From contig CM043962.1 in the NCBI GenBank assembly GCA_014529385.2, positions 51,603,905-51,667,904 on the forward strand: DNA of 64,000 nt, in the 5' to 3' direction. This stretch comes from Adiantum capillus-veneris (taxonomy: Eukaryota > Streptophyta > Polypodiopsida > Polypodiales > Pteridaceae). Made by a program: the position numbers and the translations under genes. Positions 11,118 to 21,359 of the stretch are shown here, piece after piece (the first letter of the stretch is position 1; each line of letters starts with the position of its first letter). Under the pieces are notes generated by a model. It was not told the origin of the DNA. It saw only the letters and a list, made by a program, of their open reading frames with translations, and ran no database searches.

Positions 11118-11664
11118 GGGGACCTCTTCTTCCTTGAAAAGGAACTCAAGCATTCAAGCCATTGATGAGAGGAATTCTTGAGGGAGTGAGTAGTAATGCC
11201 TAATTGTACTTAGCCCCATTAACATAAGCCCAAGCCTACACTTTCTCCAGCTAGAGGAAGACTAGCCATTCTTGTACGCTATCCTTGGAAGATCAACTCT
11301 AATCAAAGAAGGTGTTGTACTTGGCGTATCAATCAACGTTGAATTCTCCCCTCTTCTTCTCTCTCCCATCAATAATGGTGCCGAAGGGTTTCAAGTAAGA
11401 TGTGTTCTACATTGATGTTTTCTTGATTTCTTGTTGTTTTCATTTTCATCTCTAATCCAACATATATATATGTATCTAATCTCATCTCCTTAACCAAACC
11501 TATCTCTCTCATTCTTAGTAATTCATCCTCTCTAGGTTCTCTTTGCTACAGGTACATCTCTCCCCGCAGTATCCTTATTGCCTACGGGCAAGAATAGGGC
11601 TTGGGAGGGAAACTTCTCATCTCTTCACTTCTCTCATATCTACATTTCTCACATAATATCCTAG

Positions 11665-11883
11665 ATGAATAACCCACATGATGATCATTTCTATCGCTTT
11701 CACTTTGTACGATCTATTAGAATTAACGTATGGATTAGCCGAAAAATACACTTTCAACAACGTATAGTGTTTCTCTTTGGCCCAGAAAGGCTTAATGAAA
11801 TACTTCTATCACTGGATCCCATCATACTACCTCTCATAGACTATAAATTTTCTTTTGACGTAAGCGTAGTTATCTTGCTATGA
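11665..11883 (+). CDS. small ORF a in gypsy LTR, function unknown
   Basis: 72 codons within the 3' LTR. Its C-terminal two thirds resemble the next ORF: LFG, RLN, ILP, Y and DV fall in the same order, with 18 of 36 aligned residues identical in the last block. It ends TGA, and that stop overlaps the start of the second ORF as ATGA (11880-11883). In the 5' LTR copy an indel near position 43 breaks this frame. I recognise no family. It may be a captured piece or a lineage-specific LTR gene. Confidence 0.35.
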   Translation: MNNPHDDHFYRFHFVRSIRINVWISRKIHFQQRIVFLFGPERLNEILLSLDPIILPLIDYKFSFDVSVVILL

Positions 11884-12092
11884 ACCAAGAGGATTTGTAC
11901 ACACAATTAATCCCAATCACTAGACAAAATATATATATTATGGTAAGCACAAAACTACAATTCCAAAGAACAATTCGTAGCCTATTTGGTCATCCAAGAT
12001 TGAATTCCATTAACTCATCTATTAACCCTTTCATATTACCCATGATACGATATGACCATAGCCTTGATGTTTTCATTTTCGTATTGTTTTGA
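11880..12092 (+). CDS. small ORF b in gypsy LTR, paralogue of ORF a
   Basis: 70 codons, overlapping the stop of ORF a by the ATGA. The pattern LFG-x2-RLN, then P-x-ILP-x-I-x-Y and DV repeats that of ORF a, so the pair arose by duplication of about 210 bp. Protein-level likeness seems higher than DNA likeness, which hints at past coding function. In the 5' LTR the start codon is ATA. Function unknown. Confidence 0.35.
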   Translation: MNQEDLYTQLIPITRQNIYIMVSTKLQFQRTIRSLFGHPRLNSINSSINPFILPMIRYDHSLDVFIFVLF

Positions 12093-12293
12093 CATTCTCT
12101 TTTGTGTTCTTTCTTTGTGTGTGTGAGTGCAAGAGAGAAAGAGTGAATCTTCTTTGATTGCACTTCTTTCCAAACCCTAGTCTTCATGGCATCTATGGTT
12201 TAACTCCTTCATATAGTTTTTGTTGAGTTCTCTCACAAACTCTCACAGCCATAATCCCGGTGCTTTCCTGGCAAGACCGCAAATTTCTCGACA

Positions 12294-12538
12294 ACGGGAT
12301 ATGTAATGAAATTGAGAAATTTAGGAATTTAAAGAAGTGGAAAAGAACCCAGTAGGGATATCAAAACCTTTTCCTAGAGTTGGCTCAACCTTAAGGAAAT
12401 TCAGATAAATGGATGAAACTTCATTGACAAAGGATCTATTATTGAGGCTAAGAATATCATCCATATATCTATCTGTGTGATTAAAATATGAAATTTTATG
12501 TTTGCTATATGATTTACATATAGTATTAAGGAACCATT
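12294..12538 (-). pseudogene. Penelope-like reverse transcriptase remnant, 3' part
   Basis: On the minus strand this reads as an RT palm piece. RYMDDILSLNN contains the catalytic YxDD (12456-12470) and is followed by IYLNFLKVEPTLGK. This matches the RYIDD...LSxNN...IYP pattern of Penelope-like RTs (family knowledge, from memory). It joins in frame direction with 17849-18115 once the copia between them is removed. Stops interrupt it. The gypsy LTR starts at its far end, so two LTR elements have cut it. Confidence 0.6.
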
Positions 12539-12765
12539 TGTTGGAATTAGGGTTGCAGAGAAACGCACACAGCTTGGAGAAGACGAAGGAAGCTCAAGGC
12601 TCACAATAGAGAGTATATTACTTAGTGTGCAATGGAAAGATAGATAGCCCTAGAGTGATGGGCGTATATACAATGCACGGGGGAAAAAACCTCCTAAAGA
12701 GGGAAAAAATGCCCCAGCGGTCCTAGTGTGTTCACACACATCACTACCACATGTATATGGTAACA
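12539..12765 (-). repeat. 3' LTR of minus-strand copia
   Basis: 227 bp, the same length as the LTRs of the intact copy. It contains the GGGGAAAAAACCTCC segment that is missing from its partner. Confidence 0.92.
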
Positions 12766-12840
12766 AATCCCCCCTGGAGTGATGCGGTGAACAAGAGCTG
12801 GCACATGAGTAAAGGGAAGTGCCATGCCGTGAGGACATGA

Positions 12841-15800
12841 TCAGTCCACAAAGGGGAGTAAGCCCAAAGCTTTGCGGAAAGCTTCAAGATTCTCACGAGA
12901 CAATGCCTTTGTGAAAAGATCTGCAAGGGTCCTGTGTTGGCACATAAGCCAAGCTGATCTCTCCTACTGAGAGCCTATCCCTGACATAGTGGTAATGCAC
13001 CTCAATGTGCTTTGTGCGAGCATGAAAAACTGGGTTTCTCGCAATTTCCAATGCGCTCTAACTGTCAGTGTAGATAGTGTTGGCAGTGTCCTGTCCAACA
13101 CCCAAATCAGCCATAAGGCATCTGAGCCATACACACTCAACCGTAGCTGTGAAGACTGCCCTGTACTCAGCCTCACAACTTGAAGTGTCCACAGTAGGTT
13201 TCTTCTTGCTCAACCATGATATACATGAACTGCCAAGCATGAAACAAAAACCACTTGTGGACACTCGCGTGTCAAAACAACCAGCCCAATCTGAGTCCGA
13301 AAAAGCATGTAAGTCTGGCGGAAATGATCCCCCCTTGGGATAAAACAAGCCAAGATGTAAAGTTCCACTAAGGTAGCGGAAAATCCTCTTGACATCTTGC
13401 CAATGCTTAGACCCTGGGCTATGCATGAATCTGCTGAGCTGTGAGACTGCAAATTGAATATCTGGCCTCGTGTTGCATACATAAATGAGGCAGCGAACAG
13501 CAATTTGATAAAGAGTGACATCAACAGGATCGCAACCATCATGTAGACTCAACTTCAAACATGTTTCCATGGGAGTGGCAATAGGTTTGCAATCCTCAAG
13601 TCCAACCTTACATAGCAATGTCTCTATGTAACTTTTCTGACACAAGGCAATACCACCATCACACTGCTTAAACTGTATACCCAAGTAATGATGCAAGAGC
13701 CCCAAATCTTTCATCTTGAAAGTAGCATTCAAATCAGCCTTAAATTCAGCAATATGTCTCTCATTTGGTCCAGTGATCACCAAATCATCAACATAAAGAA
13801 CCACAATGAGAAGTACATCACCCTCATGCTTTACATACAATGTGCTTTCTGTTGGACTGTTACGAAAGCCTTGTTTGACCAAATGAGTGTCAGCTTTCTC
13901 ATACCAAGCACGAGGAGATTGCTTCAACCCATACAAAGCCTTGTTACATTTGCACACTTTGTCCTCTTGTCCTTTTATGAGAAGTACATCACCCTCACGC
14001 TTTACATACAATGTGCTTTCTGTTGGATTGTTACGAAAGCCTTGTTTGACCAAATGAGTGTCAGCTTTCTCATACCAAGCACGAGGAGATTGCTTCAACC
14101 CATACAAAGCCTTGTTACATTTGCACACTTTGTCCTCTTGTCCTTTTATGACAAAACTGCGAGGCTGCGTTACATAAACTTCCTCAAATATGTCACCATT
14201 CAAGAAAGCAGTAACAATGTCTGATTGATGTACATACCAACCAAAATGAGCTGCCAATGCACATAGAAAACACACAGTAGTCATACGACAAGTGGGAGAA
14301 AAAGTCTCTTCATAATCAATGCCTTTTTGCTGTGCATAACCCTTTGCAACAAGTCGAGCCTTATGGCGATCGATCTCACCATCCGCTTGTGTTTCAACTT
14401 GTAAACCCACTTTGTACCAATGGCCTTTTTTCCATGAGGCAAATCACATAAGTCCATGTGTCATTTTCTATGAGTGCATCATATTCTGATTGCATGGCAA
14501 CCATCCAATTTTGTGAATTCTGTGCTTCATCAAAAGACAGAGGCTCCTCTACATCATGTAAACTAGACACAGCCAAAGCATAACAATCTGATGCATAAGA
14601 TGCATGGCAAGAGCCTAAACGAGTACGACTAGACAAAGGTGCATCCAATTTACTGTCACGCAAAGTGTGCACCGGCCATTTTGGCATACCTCTAGCCTGC
14701 TCATTTTCAGCCCTTTCCTCATCAAGTACATCATGTACATCTGCATCAGTAATAGGCTGATCTAGAACATTTTCAGAAGCCCCCATAGACTGTACATTTG
14801 CCTCATTGGAACTTACATTCGTATTTCCACCACTAAAAAGAGGCAACACTGAGTGTCATAAATGTCCTGTGAGCTTAAATTACTGACTCTAGTACATGAT
14901 AGCAAGGGCTGAACAGAATCTTCCACAAACACTACATCCCGTGAAACCAGAATACATTTTGTTTGCGGATAATACAACCTGTAACCTTTGCTTTCAGCAC
15001 TATAACCAAAAAAAAATATTTGACAGCCTTATCATCCAATTTTCTGCGCTGCACTTGTGGCACCAAAGCATATGCCAAACAGCCAAACACACGCATGTGC
15101 TCAATAGAAGGCTTTCTATCATGCCATGCTTCATATGGAGTAATAGACTGCAAAGCTTTCGTAGGACACCTGTTAAGTACATAAGTGGCACACATGATGG
15201 CCTCCAGCCAATAAGAATGCGGAAAAGCTTGACTTTTGACCATACATCGTGCCATTTCCGTCAGTGACCTATTTTTCCTCTCAGCAACACCATTTTGCTG
15301 AGGTGTATAAGGCACTGTACATTGGTGTTTTATCCCACGACTAGCCAGAAATGCATTAAATTCATGAGACATATACTCCCCCCCTCGATCGGAATGGAGG
15401 GTGCCCATAGTACATTTCGAGACATTTTCAGCCATAGCCAAAAATTGTTTGAAGCACATAAACACTTCGGACTTCGCTTTAAGCGTAAATACCCATGCAT
15501 GCCTGGAGTAATCATCAATGAAAGTCACGAAGTACAGGTAATTGCCCAAGGACGGAGTCTGCATGGGCCCACAAACATCACTATGCACAAGCTGCAACCT
15601 GCATGTGGCCCGATTTGAACCATCCTTTGGAAACTTAGAACACTACATCTTACCCAAAATACACCCTTCACAAACATGTTTGACAGGTGCTTCAAGAGAC
15701 GGCAAAGAAGCAACCATATCAGATTTCTGCAAACGCAACAAACTGGCAAAATTCAGATGACCAAAACGTGCATGCCAAAGTTTTGCATATGAAATAGCCC

Positions 15801-17283
15801 TTGAATCTGCAATAGCATTTGCAAAATTTTGTCCACACTTGTCATACAAAATGAGCTTTTAAAGCCCACAGCACAAAAGGCCAGATGCAACAATTTCATC
15901 ACCAAAATTGAGATCATGAACTGTACATCTGTCATCCACAAATTTGACTACAAGTCCAAGTCTAGCAAGTGCGGATACAGACAAGAGATTCTTCTTGATC
16001 CCAGGTACATAAAGTGGATCAACAAGTGTGAAGGAACTGCCACTAGCAGCAGTGAGCACAATCTTTCCAACCCCCTGAACTGGATAAGAGGCATTGTTGG
16101 CACAAGTGACTGAATTCCCATGAGGGACAGACTCGAGAGAGGTAAACAATTCACGATGTGAGGTAATGTGCTTTGTAGCACCACTGTCGAAATACCACAC
16201 ATGTGAATCTGCAGCAGCTGACAAGCATGCATCATGGATAGCAGGATTGTAAGTGCACTCTGCAATAAAAGCCCATTCTGCATCAACATCAGCATTACAG
16301 TCTCCTTTTATAGAAGACTCAACAATGGCTGCATTTGTAGTGGAACCAGCATTTGCAGTGGAACCACCCTCTTTCTTCTTAGCCTCTTTTGCCTTCAACT
16401 TAGGACACTGCTTGATCAAGTGATCATTAGCTTTACAATAATGGCAACGCATCTTCTTTTTGTCCTTATCACCACAATTGCCAGACGAAGTGCTGCCAGC
16501 AGAAGCATTAGGAACAGTATTTTTGCCACTCGCAGCAGAACCATAAGAAGTGGCTGCATTGCTGTTACCACCCTTTCTTTGAGAAGCAATAAAAGCCTGT
16601 TCAACTGCATGCTGCCTAGTCCTATTTTTTCTGGAAAGTGACTCTTGCAATAGCAATGTGCATAATGCATCAAACTTGACAACTTCAGGATTTCCTTGGG
16701 TCATAAGTCTCCAAGTACTAGCAAAAGTCTGGGAAGAATCTGGTAAGGCATCAAGAACAGTCTGCACAAGGGAACTGTCTGAAATGACTTCACCTGTAGA
16801 AATAAGTTGCTCATTGATATCCTTGACACTAGCAAGGAAGGTGTCCATATCATCTTACTTATGCATAATCTTTGACTCCAGCTCTTTACACAGCAAAGCA
16901 ATTTTAGCCTCATTGCGGCTTGCATAAAGACCATCCAAAATATCCCAAGCCTGTTTTGCAGATTTTGCTGAACGGATGTGAGGAAAAATGGTGCGCTTCA
17001 GAGACAACACATTCAATGCATGAGCTTACCCATCCTTAACATCCCAACAAGCTTTTTCTGCCGTAGGCAAAACTCTAACAGCAGAAATCCTTGCAGCAAG
17101 ACCTGCAACATCGCCTACATCCTCAGAACCAGGACGTACACCAATGCCCTGCACAATGTTCCATACGCCCTTTGACACAAGAACATGTTGCATCATATAA
17201 GCCCACATAGGGTAGTTGTCCCCATCCAACCTGTCCTCAGCAGCAAACATCTTGAACGTATCTGTGTTGTTGTTGTCAGCCAT
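12841..17283 (-). pseudogene. copia gag-pol, broken copy
   Basis: Start codon at 17281-17283, original stop at 12841-12843. In order on the minus strand: gag (17283-16400), zinc knuckle CHYCKANDHLIKQC, protease with normal YFDSGATKHITS (about 16180), integrase finger (15800), DDE core with HSDVCGPM and SDRGGEY (15600-15250), RT (14400-13700) with YVDD near 13790, and RNase H with SDSDWAG (about 13290). In-frame stops include one near 17026, one near 16856 and one at 13058. Frame changes fall near 15850, 15640, 14930, 14850 and 14400. A 171-bp tandem duplication adds 57 codons in RT. It cannot make a working polyprotein. Confidence 0.9.
13808..14149 (-). repeat. 171-bp in-frame tandem duplication inside copia RT
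   Basis: 13808-13978 and 13979-14149 are nearly identical copies (a few substitutions). Each encodes 57 residues including KALYGLKQSPRAWYEKA, directly before the YVDD strand. The intact copy has the segment once, so the duplication arose in this copy. Confidence 0.9.
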
Positions 17284-17624
17284 GGTAAATGCTACACCTG
17301 AGGTGAAAACTGCCCGAAAATAGGAGAAACGGAGCGGGAACAACACGTGCTATATAGAACAAACCGTAGAAGACTATAAGGCACCTGTTATGCAGAAAAT
17401 GGCACTGACAGAAATTCTGCACAAAATGACGAAATAGCCTGTGCAGTACTACTGCTTGTAGTGGAAACGGAGGCTGAAATGAGCCCAAATCAAAAATCTA
17501 AGCAGAGTATTTGTCGACCTGCGAATGCTCTCCAAAGCTTACTGAAATCAGAGAAAGTGAGCAGGCGTGTACTGGAGCAGCTGGCAACTAAGCCCAGGAG
17601 GATGCAACCTGCTCTGATACCAAT

Positions 17625-17843
17625 TGTTGGAATTAGGGTTGCAGAGAAACGCACACAGCTTGGAGAAGACGAAGGAAGCTCAAGGCACACAATAGAGAGT
17701 ATATTACTTAGTGTGCAATGAAAAGATAGATAGCCCTAGAGTGATGGCTAGAAAGATAGATAGCCCTAGAGTGATGGGCGTATATACAATGCACGGGGTC
17801 CTAGTGTGTTCACACACATCACTACCACATGTATATGGTAACA
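17625..17843 (-). repeat. 5' LTR of minus-strand copia, rearranged
   Basis: 219 bp. Compared with 12539-12765 it has a duplicated block of about 31 bp (AGAAAGATAGATAGCCCTAG words) and lacks about 38 bp containing the A-rich GGAAAAAACC segment. The two LTRs have diverged by rearrangement more than by point change. Confidence 0.9.
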
Positions 17844-17848
17844 CCATT

Positions 17849-18115
17849 TGTACTCACAGTAGGCTAGCTATAGGTTACACATGAGCGGGGAGCAAGAAAA
17901 CCCCATAGGAATACCTAAGCTTTCATTTTAGCAAATGCCCCCAGATTGTACAGAGCAGTCGTCAGGAAGACACGAGATAAGGTTACATAATTTAAGCTCA
18001 TTGTAGTGAGCATTATGCATTGAGTTGGACTTTCTTATCCATCTTGGTTTATTAACCAGAGAAATGAAAGAGAGATTTTTTAAACTAGCACTGGTAAATG
18101 CAATCTTAATCATCT
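17849..18115 (-). pseudogene. Penelope-like reverse transcriptase remnant, 5' part
   Basis: The minus strand reads, after one stop, SLGIPMGFSCSPLMCNL then a stop, then LAYCEYKWFLNTI. GIPMGFSCSP (Gly-Ile-Pro-Met-Gly at 17901-17915) with CNL...YE is the RT block before the YxDD strand in Penelope-like and related RTs. The upstream frame 18113-17928 (IAFTSASLKNLSFISLVNKPRWIRKS) may be more of the same protein. The catalytic strand lies beyond the copia at 12294-12538. No GIY-YIG endonuclease is visible. Confidence 0.55.
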
Positions 18116-18643
18116 TTTGAGTGACATGTTTTAGTCCAAGATTTCCATAGAGGGGGATGTTCTCGTAACATTGGGAAATAGATGGAGGATTTGCTTAGGT
18201 AGGTTGAGTGTAACCTCCATGAAGTTTTTCACAATCCAACATGGGTTATACTGAATTTTAAGAAACTCTAAACAAACCTTTTGCTTCATTGCACATACTA
18301 GTTCAAATTCAGATAATATAAGATCCAGCATGATGTGATATCCTTAGTAACATTGGTAAAGATGCAATTTGAGTCATCCAAAATTCCTTGAATTTATGCT
18401 TGTGATGTTTATAGATTGGAAAGAGTATGGGCAGTTTGATAGAGTCAATAGAATAGCCAAACTCTAACAGTCATTAATGATATGGCTTGTGGTTTCCTTA
18501 GGAGGCAAGTTAAGTAGTGAGAACTCACTTCTAGTAAACCTTGGGGGAGAAATCCTTGCGTATTATGCACACATCCTGCATTGGTAGTTTGTTGATGTAG
18601 TTTGCAAGGGATTCCTGAGTCCCAAACACCATGCGCTCCCTCC

Positions 18644-18679
<36 letters not shown>

Positions 18680-20815
18680 TTTCCCCCTTTCGGCTGCTAG
18701 CCCACAGGTCCATGTCAAGAACATCCTCCAAAAATGGAATTAACTAAATGCAAACAAGAAAGGTAAAATTATCAATGTACAAGATTCTTAGAACTACCTC
18801 TTGTTGCAACAAACTCCTTGTTTGTGACTTAACTCTGCTCTGCATTGAGAATGCTCGCTATCACCAGTGCAATTGTGTCAGCAAAAGAGTCCCCCAATGG
18901 ACATAGCTTGTCATATGTAGGTCGTGGTGTAGGATCAAGGGGGAACTCCATCTTGGTGCATATGAGGCTAAGGCACTCATCTAGCCAGACACCAAAAGGC
19001 TTTTCCAGATCTTGCAAGAATAAATACTCTTCATCTTCAATAATTATGTTGCTAAGGCGACTGATCCCCACTTTGGGTATTGCAGCTGGGGTCACGATTG
19101 TCGGGGTCGGGCACCTTGGAGGTGCCGACAATCTGCTCTCTCACTGCAATTGCCCCTTCCAATCCATGAGGATATTTGGTGGCTTGCAATCTTCACTCAC
19201 TCTGGACATCTATAGGGGCAGGCTTGGGATCTTTACGATCCGATAACACCCCACCCACTACCAGATGCGGGATCTCCATCTCCTCCAAGGAGGGCTCCTC
19301 ATTGACAAGGAAGTAGAGAGTGGCAATGTTGGACAAGAAAGATTGCCCAATTTTAAGCTAATTGAAGGAGTCTTTAACTTCCTTTATTACTTGGCGGAAG
19401 TGGTTCACTTCTTTTGCAATCGCCTCAAAGCGGGCTAGTCTCTCTGAAAATGTAGTGTCCCCCTTGTGGATGTAGCAAAGCAGATCACATGGCAACCACA
19501 GCATGGCATTGTCTTCAAAGTTCACAACATACTTGAGTCTATGCACATGCATATACTCTATGATATCGTGAAAAGTTTCATTGTGGAGTTGCATGGTTTT
19601 TTGTAAATCGACTGTGCGAGTGAGAAGCCGTGAAGATCATTGCGTCCACACAACGTTGCCCACAAGGTTGCAGAAAAAGATACCAACCCAAAGCTCTTTG
19701 AGAAACACACAAACACATAGGGGTGTGCACACAAACACCCAAACAAAATGTAAAAAACCTAATTAATGATGGTGATACTATAACGACAAAAAAGTTTTGT
19801 ATTTCCATTAAACATAATGCTTCTTTTACAACATGGCATTAGAGTCGGTTACATTGATCTATTAGATCAACTTAAAGACAGTGTGTTGCCAGCCCTCCAC
19901 TCCTCTTGCAGTTTCATGGATGCCTCCATCCACCTACCAATCTGAAACAACAAAAAAGATTTTAACAAGACTAACATTGGGACACCTGTAGAAAACATAA
20001 AAATTGAACTGACCTTTTGCCGATTGAGACAAAAGTAGGCATCTTTGATATCTTTGTAGCCCAAGGTAATCAAGTGTTCTCGTATGTTGGAGAGAGTCCA
20101 GTGGTATCTGACTTGCACAATTTTAAAAACACCATTTGACAAAGTAATGGGCATGTCAAATGTCACAAAATTAGCAACACTGGATTGTAGGGGTATCCAC
20201 TTTCCACTCTTACACGTCCAACGCTCATAGTGGAAGCGTAGTTACAAAGTAGTGCGCACTTTAAGATATTGTATCCGATAAATGAAGGCCCCACCTTACA
20301 CTTGTATTTATCTCCTTGGTGCACTCCCTCAATCATTCCCCAATTATCTCCAAATACAAGTTTTAATGCTTCATACATAACATTCTTGCTACAAAATATA
20401 GTAGGCGTGACACTGAATGGCAATGTCTTGAACAAATGCACAAAAACATGCATGGGGAAGCATCAAGTGAGCCCTACTGATCTGGAAGCCTTCCCAAATT
20501 TTAATGAAGAGCAAATATCAAAAAGCATCTTCTACTTCACACAGAAGAGTGACCAAAATCAGGTTGTGGCCATTCCATGCTCAGTAATGAAGGTTTGTCA
20601 ATAGCAATGATCTAACCATATCCATCCTTCAAGGCCGGCACTATATATATGTGCAAATAGAAGAAGATTTTGCATTGCAGCAGCATTGAAGGTGGGAGGT
20701 TGGGAATCATCATAACACCAATGTCGATGTGAAGAGCGTTGAAGATTCCTGTGAGACTCTTCACTGGTTGTTCCTCAGCAAAGTCAGATGGGAATATATC
20801 TATGAAAACACCAAA
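18116..20815 (-). other. degenerate coding traces, function unknown
   Basis: Several minus-strand frames lie in one direction: 20830-20612, 20453-19867, 19594-19358 and 19131-18829. I recognise none. The stretch RFHYERWTCKSGKWIPLQS runs into VTFDMPITLSNG (about 20245-20130) and on to YFCLNRQK. There a GT-AG pair at 20013/19942 with a pyrimidine-rich end would remove 72 bp and join IGRWMEASMKLQEEW. This looks like a worn multi-exon gene or a captured gene. The young copia at 20816-25948 interrupts its upstream side, and 26293-26009 may be an earlier exon. A poly-C run lies at 18643-18676. Treat as a weak lead. Confidence 0.3.
18643..18676. repeat. poly-C tract
   Basis: A run of about 33 C followed by CTCC. 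Simple sequence. Confidence 0.9.
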
Positions 20816-21042
20816 TGTTACCATATACATGTGGTAGTGATGTGTGTGAACACACTAGGACCGCCGGGGCATTTTTTCCCTCTTTAGGAGGTTTTTTCCC
20901 CCGTGCATTGTATATACGCCCATCACTCTAGGGCTATCGATCTTTCCATTGCACACTAAGGAATACACTCTCTATTGTGTACCTTGAGCTTCCTTCGTCT
21001 TCTCCAAGCTGTGTGTGTTTCTCTGCAGCCCTAATTCCAACA
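20816..21042 (+). repeat. 5' LTR of intact copia
   Basis: 227 bp, TGTTACCATA to TTCCAACA. Identical to the 3' LTR, which implies very little time since insertion. A TATATACG stretch near 20909 may be the TATA region. Confidence 0.97.
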
Positions 21043-21057
21043 ATTGGTATCAGAGCA
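21043..21057 (+). promoter_or_regulatory. primer-binding site (initiator Met tRNA)
   Basis: ATTGGTATCAGAGCAGG starts directly after the LTR and matches the plant initiator tRNA-Met 3' end complement. Confidence 0.9.
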
Positions 21058-21359
21058 GGTCACGTCCTCCCGGGCTTAGTCGCCAGCTGCTCCAGCACAC
21101 GCCTGCTCACTTTCTCCGATTTCAGTGAGCTTTGGCGAGCGTTCGCAGGTCGACAAATATTTTGGGAGAGCTCGACGAGCTCGGTCTGCTCAGAATTTTG
21201 ATTTGGGCTCATTTCGGCCTCCGTTTCCACTACGGGCAGTACTGCACAGGTTATTTTGTCATTTTGTGCAGATTTTCTGTCAGTGCCGTTTTCTGCATAA
21301 CAGGTGCCTTATAGTCTTCTACGGTTTGTGCAGCATTTACGGTTTGTGCAGCATTTACC

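Larger units (their letters stand above)
10287..12293 (+). repeat. 3' LTR of Ty3/gypsy element
   Basis: About 2007 bp from TGTCGTGCTG to CTCGACA. A TATAAAA box (11111-11117) with pyrimidine-rich sequence downstream is a likely promoter. Two small adjoining reading frames (11665-11883 and 11880-12092) that resemble each other lie in its 3' part. The target duplication cannot be checked because the left end of the element is outside the window. Confidence 0.85.
12539..17843 (-). mobile_element. decayed Ty1/copia element, same family as 20816-25948
   Basis: Full-length but broken copia on the minus strand. Its LTRs are 12539-12765 and 17625-17843, and the flanking 5 bp are CCATT on both sides, an exact target duplication. 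The primer-binding site (reverse of TTGGTATCAGAGC) is at about 17611-17624, next to the 5' LTR on the right. The coding part (12841-17283) is collinear with the intact copy and highly similar, but has several stops and shifts and an internal duplication in RT. It inserted into the Penelope-like remnant. Confidence 0.95.

Noticed and set aside
13688-14224. 178-codon plus-strand frame with internal repeat
   Set aside because: Antisense of the duplicated RT segment of the minus-strand copia; the repeat comes from the 171-bp duplication.
15001-15270. Plus-strand frames of up to 123 codons
   Set aside because: Antisense shadows of the integrase in the minus-strand copia.
18829-19131. Calling this frame a named host protein
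   Set aside because: Open and protein-like but no motif I can name; reported only as unknown coding trace.
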